From Rhodanobacteraceae bacterium (GTDB taxonomy: Bacteria > Pseudomonadota > Gammaproteobacteria > Xanthomonadales > Ahniellaceae): a stretch of DNA of 64,000 nucleotides. Positions 46,337 through 55,132 of the stretch are shown here, piece after piece (within the stretch, counting starts at the first letter, position 1; each line of letters starts with the position of its first letter). Position numbers and translations under genes: made by a program. The stretch is taken from positions 372,001-436,000 of the forward strand of contig JADJFT010000001.1 in assembly GCA_016708465.1 (NCBI GenBank). The letters are read 5' to 3'. A model generated the notes under the pieces. The model was not told the origin of the DNA and ran no database searches. It saw only the letters and a program-made list of their open reading frames with translations.

Positions 46337-48442
46337 TCAGCCAGCAGCGGCTTCGTCTTCGAGGACTGCCTTGATCGACAGGCGAATGCGGCCCTGCTTG
46401 TCGACTTCAAGCACTTTGACCTTGACGATGTCGCCTTCCTTGAGCTTGTCCGAGACTTTCTCGACGCGCTCGTTGGAAATCTGCGAGACGTGAACGAGAC
46501 CATCCTTACCTGGCGCTATCGTCACGAAAGCACCGAAGTCCATCAACTTGGCGACCTTGCCTTCGTAGATGCGGCCTGGCTCGACATCGGAGGTGATCGA
46601 CTCGATGCGTGCCTTCGCGGCTTGGGCAGCGGCTGCATTCACCGAAGCAATGATGATGGTGCCGTCGTCCTGAATGTCGATCTGCGTACCCGTTTCCTTG
46701 GTGATGCCCTGGATGGTCGCGCCACCCTTGCCGATCACTTCGCGGATCTTGTCCGGGTGGATCTTCATCGTCAGCAGGCGCGGCGCGTAGTCGGACAACT
46801 CCGCACGCGGCGCGTTCAGGCCCTTGGCCATCTCGCCGAGGATGTGCAATCGACCGGCCTTGGCCTGGTTCAGCGCCACCTTCATGATTTCTTCGGTGAT
46901 GCCGTCGATCTTGATGTCCATCTGCAACGCGGAAATGCCGTCGGCGCTACCGGCCACCTTGAAATCCATATCGCCGAGATGATCTTCGTCACCGAGGATG
47001 TCGGACAGCACGGCGAAGTCGCTGCCTTCCTTGATCAGACCCATCGCAATGCCCGCGACTGGTGCCTTGAGCGGGATGCCAGCGTCCATCATCGCCAGTG
47101 ACGAACCGCAGACGGAGGCCATCGACGAGGAACCGTTCGACTCGGTGATTTCCGAGACGCAGCGGATCACATACGGAAACGCTTCCAAGCTCGGCATCAC
47201 CGCAGCGACGCCACGCTTGGCGAGGCGGCCGTGGCCGACTTCGCGACGCTTCGGCACGCCGATACGACCGGTTTCACCGACCGAGAACGGCGGGAAGTTG
47301 TAGTGGAACATGAACGGGTCCTTGGTCTCACCTTCGACAGCGTCGATGATCTGTGCGTCGCGCGTCGTACCGAGCGTGGTCGTGACCAGCGCTTGGGTTT
47401 CACCGCGGGTGAACAGCGCCGATCCGTGAGTACGCGGCAGCACGCCGACACGGACAGTGATCGGGCGCACGGTCACGAGATCGCGGCCATCGATACGGAT
47501 CTTGGTGTCAAGCACCGAGCGACGCATGGTGTGATATTCGAGATCGACGAATTCCTTGTTGATCATCGCCGGCTTCCAGCCCTTCGCTTCGGCTTGTGCA
47601 GCCAATGCCTCCTGAACTTCCTTGCGAATCACCGAGATCGCGTCGCGGCGCTGGCCCTTGTCGTGAATCTTGTAGGCGGCGCCGAGGCGTTCGCCGATCA
47701 CCGACTTGATCGCATCGATCAACGCGTCGTTACGCGCAGGTGCTGCATATTCGAAGGTCTTACTGCCGGCTTCGGCGACGAAATCCTTGATCGCATCAAT
47801 CACCACCTGCATCGCCTTGTGGCCATGCGTGACGGCGCCGAGCATTACTTCTTCACTCAACATCTTGGCTTCGGACTCAACCATCAGCACCGCATTCGAG
47901 GTGCCGGCAACGATGAGTTCGAGCTGCGACGTCTTCAGCTCGGTCGCGGTCGGGCACAGCAAATACTGCCCGTTGGCGTAACCGATCTTGGCTGCGCCGA
48001 TCGGGCCAGCAAACGGCAGCCCCGAGAGCATCAGTGCGGCCGATGCACCAATCAGCGCCGGGATGTCGCCATCCACTTCCGGATTCAGCGACAACACAGT
48101 CGCGATGATCTGCACTTCATTGCGCATCTCTTCCGGGAACAGCGGCCGGATCGGGCGATCGATCAGACGGCAAGTCAGCGTTTCCTTCTCGGTCGGGCGA
48201 CCTTCACGCTTGAAGAAACCGCCAGGGATGCGGCCACCGGCATAAAACTTTTCCTGATAGTCCACGGTCAGCGGGAAAAAATCGGTGCCTTCACGCACCG
48301 ACTTCGCACCGACGACCGACACGAGTACTACCGTGTCGGACATCTTGACGAGCACCGCCCCGCTGGCTTGGCGGGCGATCTCACCCGTTTCCAGGGTGAC
48401 ATCATGATTACCATACTTGAACGACTTGACTGTCTTGGCCAC
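46337..48442 (-). CDS. pnp: Polyribonucleotide nucleotidyltransferase
   Basis: PNPase of 701 residues degrades RNA 3'-5' phosphorolytically and is part of the degradosome. Two RNase PH domains (first from residue 5, second around 320-540, with GSSMASVCGSSLAMMDAG), a KH domain (KIREVIGKGGATIQGI) and an S1 domain (GRIYEGKVAKLMDFGAFVTIAPGKDGLVHVSQI) are complete. The gene lies 24 bases after rpsO, the usual gene order. A strong terminator follows. Confidence 0.98.
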   Translation of the reverse strand: MAKTVKSFKYGNHDVTLETGEIARQASGAVLVKMSDTVVLVSVVGAKSVREGTDFFPLTVDYQEKFYAGGRIPGGFFKREGRPTEKETLTCRLIDRPIRPLFPEEMRNEVQIIATVLSLNPEVDGDIPALIGASAALMLSGLPFAGPIGAAKIGYANGQYLLCPTATELKTSQLELIVAGTSNAVLMVESEAKMLSEEVMLGAVTHGHKAMQVVIDAIKDFVAEAGSKTFEYAAPARNDALIDAIKSVIGERLGAAYKIHDKGQRRDAISVIRKEVQEALAAQAEAKGWKPAMINKEFVDLEYHTMRRSVLDTKIRIDGRDLVTVRPITVRVGVLPRTHGSALFTRGETQALVTTTLGTTRDAQIIDAVEGETKDPFMFHYNFPPFSVGETGRIGVPKRREVGHGRLAKRGVAAVMPSLEAFPYVIRCVSEITESNGSSSMASVCGSSLAMMDAGIPLKAPVAGIAMGLIKEGSDFAVLSDILGDEDHLGDMDFKVAGSADGISALQMDIKIDGITEEIMKVALNQAKAGRLHILGEMAKGLNAPRAELSDYAPRLLTMKIHPDKIREVIGKGGATIQGITKETGTQIDIQDDGTIIIASVNAAAAQAAKARIESITSDVEPGRIYEGKVAKLMDFGAFVTIAPGKDGLVHVSQISNERVEKVSDKLKEGDIVKVKVLEVDKQGRIRLSIKAVLEDEAAAG

Positions 48443-48466
48443 GAGGCGGGTCCTTTGGGTGATCGA

Positions 48467-48736
48467 TTAACGACGCAGACCGAGTTTCTCGATCAGCGCC
48501 TTGTAGCGTGCGCTGTCGTTCTTCTTCAGGTACGCCAGCAGACGGCGGCGCGAGTTGACCATGGTGATCAGGCCGCGGCGCGAGTGATGGTCTTTTGCGT
48601 GCGCTTGGAAATGCGGCGCGAGCACGTCGATCTGGGCGGAAAGCAGCGCGATCTGGACTTCCGGCGAACCGGTGTCGTTCGGCTTGCGACCGTGTTCGGC
48701 GATGATTTTGGCGGATTGTTCGGCAGTCAGGGACAT
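48467..48736 (-). CDS. rpsO: 30S ribosomal protein S15
   Basis: The 89-residue protein is S15, which binds 16S rRNA helices 20-22 early in 30S assembly. The pattern GSPEVQIALLSAQI, HFQAHAKDHHSRRGLI, NSRRRLLAYLKKND and YKALIEKLGLRR is complete. ATG 48736 lies behind the leader; the frame is open to 48769 but those residues are not S15. In E. coli S15 represses its own translation by binding its mRNA leader; the 80-base leader here could host such control. Confidence 0.98.
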   Translation of the reverse strand: MSLTAEQSAKIIAEHGRKPNDTGSPEVQIALLSAQIDVLAPHFQAHAKDHHSRRGLITMVNSRRRLLAYLKKNDSARYKALIEKLGLRR

Positions 48737-48825
48737 GAGTATTTTTCCTGAAACGGGACGAGGCCGCACGGCGCCAGATACGCGCAGTCGGTCTCAACAA
48801 GTGGTTTTTGGGCGAAGGAGGCCGC

Positions 48826-48854
48826 ACATTCTAGGGGGCCGCCCAAGTCTTAAC
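48826..48854 (-). promoter_or_regulatory. Sigma70-type promoter for rpsO-pnp
   Basis: On the reverse strand TTGTTA (48849-48854) and TAGAAT (48826-48831) are separated by exactly 17 bases. The -10 box matches five of six consensus bases. Transcription would start near 48818, about 80 bases before the rpsO start codon, within the 171-base gap to truB. Confidence 0.65.
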
Positions 48855-48907
48855 AAGCAAACCGCGGTGAATTTACCCGGGCGGTTCATCCAGTCGCCAT
48901 CAAACGG

Positions 48908-49753
48908 TCAGCTCGCATGATCTTGGCGTCGGTCATGCCCTAGCCCGACAAAACTGCCGTCGATTGCATAGAGCCGATAGCGTCCATCGTTTTCTGCTCG
49001 CCCGGTGACGCGGCGACCGAACTTCAGTTCGGTCAACGCGTCGATATCCAACGTTATTGCCGGAAACTGGGTCATTGCGCGATCGATTGGCAGCACGTAA
49101 ACGCTCGGATCGGCACTGTCATTCAGTGTTTCAAGCGACACCATCGGCAGCGTCTCGAAGGGACTGACCCAGCGCCGACGCAATTCCGCCAGATGTGCCG
49201 CAGAACCGAGTGCACGCCCGATATCAACGCCAAGACTACGAATATAGGTGCCAGACCCGCAGATCACATCCAGTTCGAGCGCGTCGGGCGAATATGCAAT
49301 CACCTCGATGTGCTTGATCTCAACCTCACGTTCCGGTACTTCGACCTGCTCGCCTTGGCGCGCCAGCTTGTACATCGGCACACCGTCGCGCTTGATTGCG
49401 GAATACATCGGTGGGCGCTGGTGGATACGCCCGACGAAGCGCAACAACACCGTATCGAGTTCCGCGCGCGTCGCCGTCGGCAGCGCCTCGCTCACGACGA
49501 TGTCACCTTCGCGGTCCGCTGTGGCGGTTTCGCTACCGAATGCAATCGTTGCTCGGTAGGCCTTGTGCGCGGAAATCACGTGCTGGATGAACTTGGTCGC
49601 CTCGCCGAGAAAGATCGGCAACATCCCAGTGGCGAGCGGATCAAGTGTGCCGGCGTGACCGGCCTTGGCGCGGTCGTAAAGACGACGCACGCGCTGCAAT
49701 GCCGCATTCGAACTCAGTCCGAGCGGCTTATCGAGCAAAACGATGCCATGCAC
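48908..49753 (-). CDS. truB: tRNA pseudouridine synthase B (U55)
   Basis: The 281-residue enzyme forms pseudouridine 55 in the T loop of tRNAs. The catalytic Asp is in GHAGTLDPLATG; other hallmarks are LLDKPLGLSSN at the start, HQRPPMYSAIKRDG and CGSGTYIRSLGVDIG. The C-terminus (DGSFVGLGHDRRQ) carries the small PUA-like domain. ATG 49753 follows the rbfA stop by 6 bases. Confidence 0.96.
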   Translation of the reverse strand: MHGIVLLDKPLGLSSNAALQRVRRLYDRAKAGHAGTLDPLATGMLPIFLGEATKFIQHVISAHKAYRATIAFGSETATADREGDIVVSEALPTATRAELDTVLLRFVGRIHQRPPMYSAIKRDGVPMYKLARQGEQVEVPEREVEIKHIEVIAYSPDALELDVICGSGTYIRSLGVDIGRALGSAAHLAELRRRWVSPFETLPMVSLETLNDSADPSVYVLPIDRAMTQFPAITLDIDALTELKFGRRVTGRAENDGRYRLYAIDGSFVGLGHDRRQDHAS

Positions 49754-49759
49754 CCGGAT

Positions 49760-50101
49760 TCAGTCCGGATCGCGCAGCAGTTGATCGATGCGCTCGCCGC
49801 GATCGACCGAGTCGTCGTACTTGAAATGCAAAGCCGGAACGGTACGTAATTCAACGCGCTGCGCCAGTTCGCGTCGGAACTCCCAAGCTGCAGCATTCAA
49901 TTCCTTGACCGCGGGCTTGCCCTGCTCGCCGACCAAGGCGGTCACATAGACCGTGGCATGTGCGAGATCGCGCGTAACCTCGACATCCGACACCGACACC
50001 GATGGAATCAACTTGTCGCGGACGGCATCGTGGACGAGCGCGCCGATCTCCCGGCGCAGCAGCGCCGAGATTCGGTCGGTCCGATTGAAGCCTGCGCGCA
50101 T
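49760..50101 (-). CDS. rbfA: Ribosome-binding factor A
   Basis: The 113-residue KH-fold protein helps late 16S rRNA maturation. The start MRAGFNRTDRISALLRREIGALVH, the middle VSDVEVTRDLAHATVYVTAL and the end VPALHFKYDDSVDRGERIDQLL are the RbfA pattern. It lies between infB (12 bases upstream stop) and truB on the reverse strand, within the conserved operon. Confidence 0.95.
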   Translation of the reverse strand: MRAGFNRTDRISALLRREIGALVHDAVRDKLIPSVSVSDVEVTRDLAHATVYVTALVGEQGKPAVKELNAAAWEFRRELAQRVELRTVPALHFKYDDSVDRGERIDQLLRDPD

Positions 50102-50113
50102 GGTCGATACTCC

Positions 50114-52762
50114 TTACAGCGTCCGCGCTACTTCGATGCGCTCGAAACACTCGATCTGGTCGCCGGCCTTGACGTCGTTGTACTGCTTGACGCCAATGCC
50201 GCACTCCATGCCGTTGCGCACTTCATCGACCAATTCCTTGAAGCGACGCAGCGATTCGAGTTCGCCCTGGAACACGACGACGTTCTCGCGCAGCACGCGG
50301 ATCGGCTTGTTGCGCTTGACCTGACCCTCGATGACCATGCAGCCCGCGATCGAACCGAACTTGGACGAACGGAACACGTCGCGCACCTGGGCAACACCGA
50401 TGATTTCCTCGCGCACTTCCATGCCAAGCATGCCGGTCGCAACCTGTTTCACTTGGTCGATCACGTCATAGATGATCGAGAAGTAACGCAGATCCAAAGC
50501 GTTTTCCTGCACGATTCTGCGCGCAGAGCCATCGGCACGGACGTTGAAGCCGATGATCACTGCTTTCGAAGCGGCTGCCAGCGTCGCATCGGACTCGGTG
50601 ATGCCGCCGACACCGCTTGCGATCACATTGATCTTGATCGCCTCGGTGCTCAATCGGGTCAGCGAATCACGCAGTGCTTCGGACGAACCCTGCACGTCGG
50701 CCTTCACGACCAGATTCAAGGTCGGCACATCGCCTTGGGTGACGCTCGACCAGACATCTTCCATCTTGGTCGCCTGCTGCTTGACGAGACGGGTTTCGCG
50801 GCGCTTCTGCTCACGTTGCTGTGCCACATCCTTCGCCAGGCGCTCGTCTTCGACCGCAATGAAGTCATCGCCCGCGTCCGGCACACCGGACAGACCAAGC
50901 ACAACCACCGGGATCGATGGGCCAGCTTCATTCACCGGGCGACCAGCTTCATCGAACATCGCACGCACGCGGCCGTAGTGGATACCGCAGACAAGGAAGT
51001 CGCCCTTGTTCAGCGTGCCATTCTGTACGAGCACGGTGGCGACCGGGCCGCGGCCCTTGTCGAGGCTGGATTCAATCACGGTACCGTTGGCACGGCCATC
51101 CGAAACCGCCGTCAGTTCCATCATTTCGGATTGGACCAAGATCGCGTCCAGCAGACTGTCGACGCCCATGCCGGTTTTGGCCGACACCGGCACGAAAATC
51201 GTGTCGCCACCCCACTCTTCCGGCACCACTTCGTGCTGGATCAGGCCCTGCTTCACGCGTTCCGGATCAGCGTCCGGCTTGTCCATCTTATTGACCGCAA
51301 CGATCAACGGCACCTTCGCAGCGCGCGCATGCTGGACCGCTTCGATGGTCTGCGGCATCACGCCGTCATCGGCTGCGACGACGAGAATGACAATGTCGGT
51401 GAGCTTGGCGCCACGCGCACGCATCTGCGTAAACGCCGCATGGCCCGGTGTGTCGAGAAACGATACGACACCCTTCTCGGTTTCGACGTGATAAGCGCCG
51501 ATGTGCTGGGTAATGCCACCCGCTTCACCCGCCGCAACTTTCGTTCGGCGAATGTAGTCAAGCAGCGAAGTTTTACCGTGATCGACATGACCCATGATGG
51601 TGACCACCGGTGGGCGCGTGCTTTTATCGCCTTGGGCGACATCGATCTGTGCGGCCAATGCCGACTCCGCATCATTGTCGGTCGCGCGTGACGCCTTGTG
51701 GCCCAACTCTTCGACAACCAGGACCGCGGTGTCGTGATCAATGCTCTGATTGATCGTGGCCATTACGCCCATCTTGAACAGCGCCTTGACCACATCCGCG
51801 CCCTTCAGCGCCAATTTGGTCGCGAGGTCGGCAACGACAATCATCTCGCCAATTGCGATATCGCGGATGATCGGTGCCGTCGGGCGCGAGAAGCCGCCAG
51901 AAACGCCACCACCACCACCGCGGTCGGACGACCGGAAATCGGGCTTCGACAGGCGCGGTTTCTTGCGTGGGCGACGCGCGTGGTCGCCCGGCAGATGCAA
52001 CTCACCGGGCGCGAAACGTGGCGCACTGCTGCTGTCGTCGTCGGTAGCGTCAGTCACCACCATGCGATGGCTGCCCTTGGCACCCTTGTGCCGATGCGGC
52101 GGCTCGCTGCCCTTCGGTGCTTCCTTGCGGACCGGCGCAGGCGCCTTGTCCTCAGCTTTCTTCGGTGCTTCGTGATGATGCTTCTTGCCAACGCGGGCTT
52201 CTTCTTCCTCACGCAAACTCGCCGCCTCAATCTCGGCACGCTTGGCCGCCTCGACAACGGCCTCTTCGGCACGCAGGCGTTCGTCTTGTTCGTGACGCTG
52301 CGCATCGAATTCAGCGCGGCGCACAGCATCCATTTCGCTCAAACGCTTTTGCTCAGCGTCATTACGGGCTTTCGATTCCGCCAGAAGCTTCAACGCATGT
52401 TCGCGCTCGGCATCGACTTCCGGCACCGTCTGCTGCTCATCGACTTCGCTGCGCTTGACGTAGGTGCGCTTCTGGCGAACTTCGATATTGACCGTTTTGC
52501 CCTTCGCGGCGCCGCTGGACACGGTGAGCTCACCGACCTGCTTGCGCTTCAGCGTGATCTGCTTGGGCGCCGCCGCTTCGACGGTTTCTTCTTTCTTGCC
52601 GTGGGTGCGCCGCAGAAAGCCGAGCAACTTCATTTTCTCGGTGCTGGTGACGGCCTGATCCGGCCCGTTGAATTTCATTCCCGCTTCAGACAGCTGCGCG
52701 AGCAGCTTGTCCTCGGTCATACCGAGAACTTGAGCGAGCTGGCGTACGGTGACATCGGACAT
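50114..52762 (-). CDS. infB: Translation initiation factor IF-2
   Basis: The 882-residue GTPase brings initiator fMet-tRNA to the 30S subunit. The N-terminal IF2_N domain (MSDVTVRQLAQVLGM...) is followed by a long charged linker (about 90-330, with Glu/Arg/Lys coiled-coil and a Gly-rich stretch), then the G domain with GHVDHGKT, DTPGH and NKMD, and the C-terminal domains ending IECFERIEVARTL. ATG 52762 fits the family start; the open frame to 52825 is extra. No internal start was assessed. Confidence 0.97.
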   Translation of the reverse strand: MSDVTVRQLAQVLGMTEDKLLAQLSEAGMKFNGPDQAVTSTEKMKLLGFLRRTHGKKEETVEAAAPKQITLKRKQVGELTVSSGAAKGKTVNIEVRQKRTYVKRSEVDEQQTVPEVDAEREHALKLLAESKARNDAEQKRLSEMDAVRRAEFDAQRHEQDERLRAEEAVVEAAKRAEIEAASLREEEEARVGKKHHHEAPKKAEDKAPAPVRKEAPKGSEPPHRHKGAKGSHRMVVTDATDDDSSSAPRFAPGELHLPGDHARRPRKKPRLSKPDFRSSDRGGGGGVSGGFSRPTAPIIRDIAIGEMIVVADLATKLALKGADVVKALFKMGVMATINQSIDHDTAVLVVEELGHKASRATDNDAESALAAQIDVAQGDKSTRPPVVTIMGHVDHGKTSLLDYIRRTKVAAGEAGGITQHIGAYHVETEKGVVSFLDTPGHAAFTQMRARGAKLTDIVILVVAADDGVMPQTIEAVQHARAAKVPLIVAVNKMDKPDADPERVKQGLIQHEVVPEEWGGDTIFVPVSAKTGMGVDSLLDAILVQSEMMELTAVSDGRANGTVIESSLDKGRGPVATVLVQNGTLNKGDFLVCGIHYGRVRAMFDEAGRPVNEAGPSIPVVVLGLSGVPDAGDDFIAVEDERLAKDVAQQREQKRRETRLVKQQATKMEDVWSSVTQGDVPTLNLVVKADVQGSSEALRDSLTRLSTEAIKINVIASGVGGITESDATLAAASKAVIIGFNVRADGSARRIVQENALDLRYFSIIYDVIDQVKQVATGMLGMEVREEIIGVAQVRDVFRSSKFGSIAGCMVIEGQVKRNKPIRVLRENVVVFQGELESLRRFKELVDEVRNGMECGIGVKQYNDVKAGDQIECFERIEVARTL

Positions 52763-52796
52763 GCTTTGCCTCTTTGCTGCTTTCGCTGCGGCGGAA

Positions 52797-54284
52797 TTAC
52801 TGGAACCACGGCGCACGCGCCGCAAGGATCAAGGCGGCGGCGCGTTCGGCGTCCATGCCCTCGATGTCGGTGATTTCATCGGCGGCAAGCTCGGCCAGTT
52901 CTTCCTGGCTACGAATGCCGCGCTCGGCCAGCGCGTAGGCGGTCGCTTCGTCCATGCCTTCGAGTGCGAGCAGATCCTCGGCCGGCTTGTGCGATTCGAG
53001 ATCTTCTTCGGCGGCGATCATCTGCGTCAAAAGCGCATCGCGCGCACGCGCACGCAACTCGGCGACGATGTCTTCGTCGAATTCCTCGACCGACAGCAGC
53101 TCGCTTTCCGGAACGTAGGCGATTTCTTCGATCGACGAGAACCCTTCCTGAACCAGGATCGACGCGATCTCGGCATCCACTTCCAGCTTCTCGACGAACA
53201 GCACGCGCGCCGCTTCTTGCTCGGCCTCACTTTTCTGCTGCACCTGCGCCTGAGTCATGACATTGAGTTGCCAGCCGGTGAGTTTGCTCGCCAAGCGCAC
53301 GTTCTGACCGCCGCGACCAATGGCCTGCGACAACTTATCTTCGGCGACGGCAACGTCCATCGAGTGCTTGTCCTCATCGACGATGATCGACTGCACTTCG
53401 GCCGGTGCCATCGCATTGATCACGAACTGTGCCGGGTTGTCGTTCCACAGGATGATGTCGACGCGCTCGCCATTGAGTTCGTTCGACACTGCCTGCACGC
53501 GCGAACCGCGCATGCCGATGCAGGCGCCGATCGGATCCGTTCGGTGATCGTTCGCCTTGACGGCGATCTTGGCGCGGTCGCCGGCATCACGGGCGCAGCC
53601 CATGATCGTGACCAAGCCCTGGCCAACTTCCGGCACCTCAAGCTTGAACAGTTCCATCATGAATTCCGGCGCAGTGCGCGACACGAACAACTGCGGACCA
53701 CGCGCTTCGAGACGCACGTCATACAGGTAGCCACGAACGCGGTCGCCGGCACGCACGTTTTCGCGCGGGATGGCTTTGTCGCGCGCGATGAAGGCTTCGG
53801 CATTGCCGCCGAGATCAAGGTAGACAGCGCCGCGCTCGACGCGCTTGACGATTCCGGTGACCAGTTCGCCGATGCGATCGCTGTAGGCATCGACGATCTG
53901 CGCGCGCTCAGCCTCGCGCACGCGCTGCACGATCACCTGCTTCGCCGCCTGCGCCGCAATACGGCCAAACTCGGCGTTCTCGACCGGCTCTTCGAGGAAT
54001 TCACCCACCTCGGAGTCGGCTTTCACGTCAATCGCATCCATCAGGCGCAGTTGCCGATCTGGCGATTCCATGACCACGTCATCGGCAACCACTTCCCAGC
54101 GGCGGAAGGTTTCATATTCGCCGGTATTGCGGTCAATCGCGACACGCATGGTCACGTCCTGTTCGGCATAGCGTTTCTTCGCGGCCGAAGCCAATGCGGC
54201 TTCCATTGCATCAAAGATGACACTGCGTGCGACGCCCTTTTCATTGGCGACTGCATCCACGACCATCAGCATTTCTTTGCTCAT
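52797..54284 (-). CDS. nusA: Transcription termination/antitermination factor NusA
   Basis: The 495-residue protein binds RNA polymerase and regulates pausing, termination and antitermination. The N-terminal domain (1-125) starts MSKEMLMVVDAVANEKGV; the S1 domain follows (GELVTGIVKRVERGAVYLDLGGNAEAFI), then KH1/KH2 (GACIGMRGSRVQAVSNELNGE, KLSQAIGRGGQNVRLASKLTG), and two acidic repeat domains rich in Glu (AR1 about 365-420, AR2 about 435-490). ATG 54284 is preferred because it fits the family start; the frame is open to 54302. It lies 34 bases before infB. Confidence 0.97.
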   Translation of the reverse strand: MSKEMLMVVDAVANEKGVARSVIFDAMEAALASAAKKRYAEQDVTMRVAIDRNTGEYETFRRWEVVADDVVMESPDRQLRLMDAIDVKADSEVGEFLEEPVENAEFGRIAAQAAKQVIVQRVREAERAQIVDAYSDRIGELVTGIVKRVERGAVYLDLGGNAEAFIARDKAIPRENVRAGDRVRGYLYDVRLEARGPQLFVSRTAPEFMMELFKLEVPEVGQGLVTIMGCARDAGDRAKIAVKANDHRTDPIGACIGMRGSRVQAVSNELNGERVDIILWNDNPAQFVINAMAPAEVQSIIVDEDKHSMDVAVAEDKLSQAIGRGGQNVRLASKLTGWQLNVMTQAQVQQKSEAEQEAARVLFVEKLEVDAEIASILVQEGFSSIEEIAYVPESELLSVEEFDEDIVAELRARARDALLTQMIAAEEDLESHKPAEDLLALEGMDEATAYALAERGIRSQEELAELAADEITDIEGMDAERAAALILAARAPWFQ

Positions 54285-54322
54285 CAGTGCGCTCCAAGGC
54301 ACGCGTCAACGCGCCGACGTGA

Positions 54323-54838
54323 TCAAGAATTCTTTTTGCCCTTGCCCGGCTTCGCACCGGTCGGCTTGGGCGCCGGGTCAATGGCCGAAAAATCCGGTAC
54401 TAGTTTCGCTTTTTCGATATTCGAGTGCGCAATCGTGACGTCGCCGCCGTCCTGCGCCAGGACAATGTTGTCGCCATCGACAGCGACGATCGTTCCCTGC
54501 AAACGACGACGACCGTTCACGGCGAGATTGACGCTGATCTTGGCAGCCTCGCCAATGAAGCGCGCGAACTGTGCCACCGCGAACAATGGACGGTCGAAGC
54601 CAGGCGACGACACTTCGAGTGTGTATCGACCGGAGATCGGATCGTTGACGTCGAGTAAGCCACTGACTTCCCGGCTCACCGCCTCGCAATCCTCGACCGT
54701 GACATGGCGACCTTCAACATCAATGTAAACGCGCACCAGTCCACTGCCAAGGCTGGCGACGAACTCAACGCCAAGGCACTCCAGGCCAAGCGAGGCAATT
54801 ACCGGTTCGAACAGTCGAGTCAATTGTTCCGCGTTCAT
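54323..54838 (-). CDS. rimP: Ribosome maturation factor RimP
   Basis: The 171-residue protein helps 30S assembly. The N-terminal domain has EPVIASLGLECLGVEFV and RVYIDVEGRHVTVEDCEAVSREVSGLLDVND, and the conserved SSPGFDRPL region follows (LEVSSPGFDRPLFAVAQF). The C-terminal domain holds GTIVAVDGDNIVL and a basic end. ATG 54838 has the Shine-Dalgarno region GGAGACG just before it. It is the first protein gene of the operon, behind the initiator tRNA. Confidence 0.95.
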   Translation of the reverse strand: MNAEQLTRLFEPVIASLGLECLGVEFVASLGSGLVRVYIDVEGRHVTVEDCEAVSREVSGLLDVNDPISGRYTLEVSSPGFDRPLFAVAQFARFIGEAAKISVNLAVNGRRRLQGTIVAVDGDNIVLAQDGGDVTIAHSNIEKAKLVPDFSAIDPAPKPTGAKPGKGKKNS

Positions 54839-54872
54839 CTCGTCTCCTGCAATGCAGGACTGCAAAAACAAA

Positions 54873-54891
54873 AATGGGCCCGAAGGCCCAT
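54873..54891 (-). terminator. Intrinsic terminator/attenuator between tRNA-fMet and rimP
   Basis: On the reverse strand a perfect 7-bp stem (ATGGGCC / GGCCCAT, loop TTCG) is followed by TTTTTGTTTTTG. It would stop most transcripts before rimP and could act as an attenuator for the rimP-nusA-infB operon. Confidence 0.8.
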
Positions 54892-54962
54892 CGCATCGTG
54901 CACGGTTCGCGTCCGTGCGCCGCGCAGCGTGATCACGATCACGCATGCGGTGCGAATGAAAA

Positions 54963-54980
54963 GGGCCTCCGAAGAGGCCC
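54963..54980 (-). terminator. Second hairpin downstream of tRNA-fMet
   Basis: A 7-bp stem (GGGCCTC / GAGGCCC, loop TTCG on the reverse strand) lies 14 bases after the tRNA end, followed by TTTTC. It may end tRNA transcription or serve as a processing signal. Confidence 0.6.
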
Positions 54981-54993
54981 GTTCCGTGATCGT

Positions 54994-55070
<77 letters not shown>

Positions 55071-55083
55071 TCAGGCGACGCGC

Positions 55084-55112
55084 ACTATAGTGTCGCGCGT
55101 TGCGCAAAGCAA
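55084..55112 (-). promoter_or_regulatory. Sigma70-type promoter for tRNA-fMet and the rimP operon
   Basis: On the reverse strand TTGCTT (55107-55112) and TATAGT (55084-55089) are separated by 17 bases, ending 13 bases before the tRNA start. The -10 box matches five of six consensus bases. It lies in the gap between nuoN and the tRNA. Confidence 0.7.
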
Positions 55113-55132
55113 CAAAAAAAGATCGCCGTGAT

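Noticed and set aside
47231..48751. Long forward frame opposite pnp
   Set aside because: It is an antisense shadow of the intact pnp gene with no independent motif or start signal; the same applies to long frames opposite nuoL and infB.
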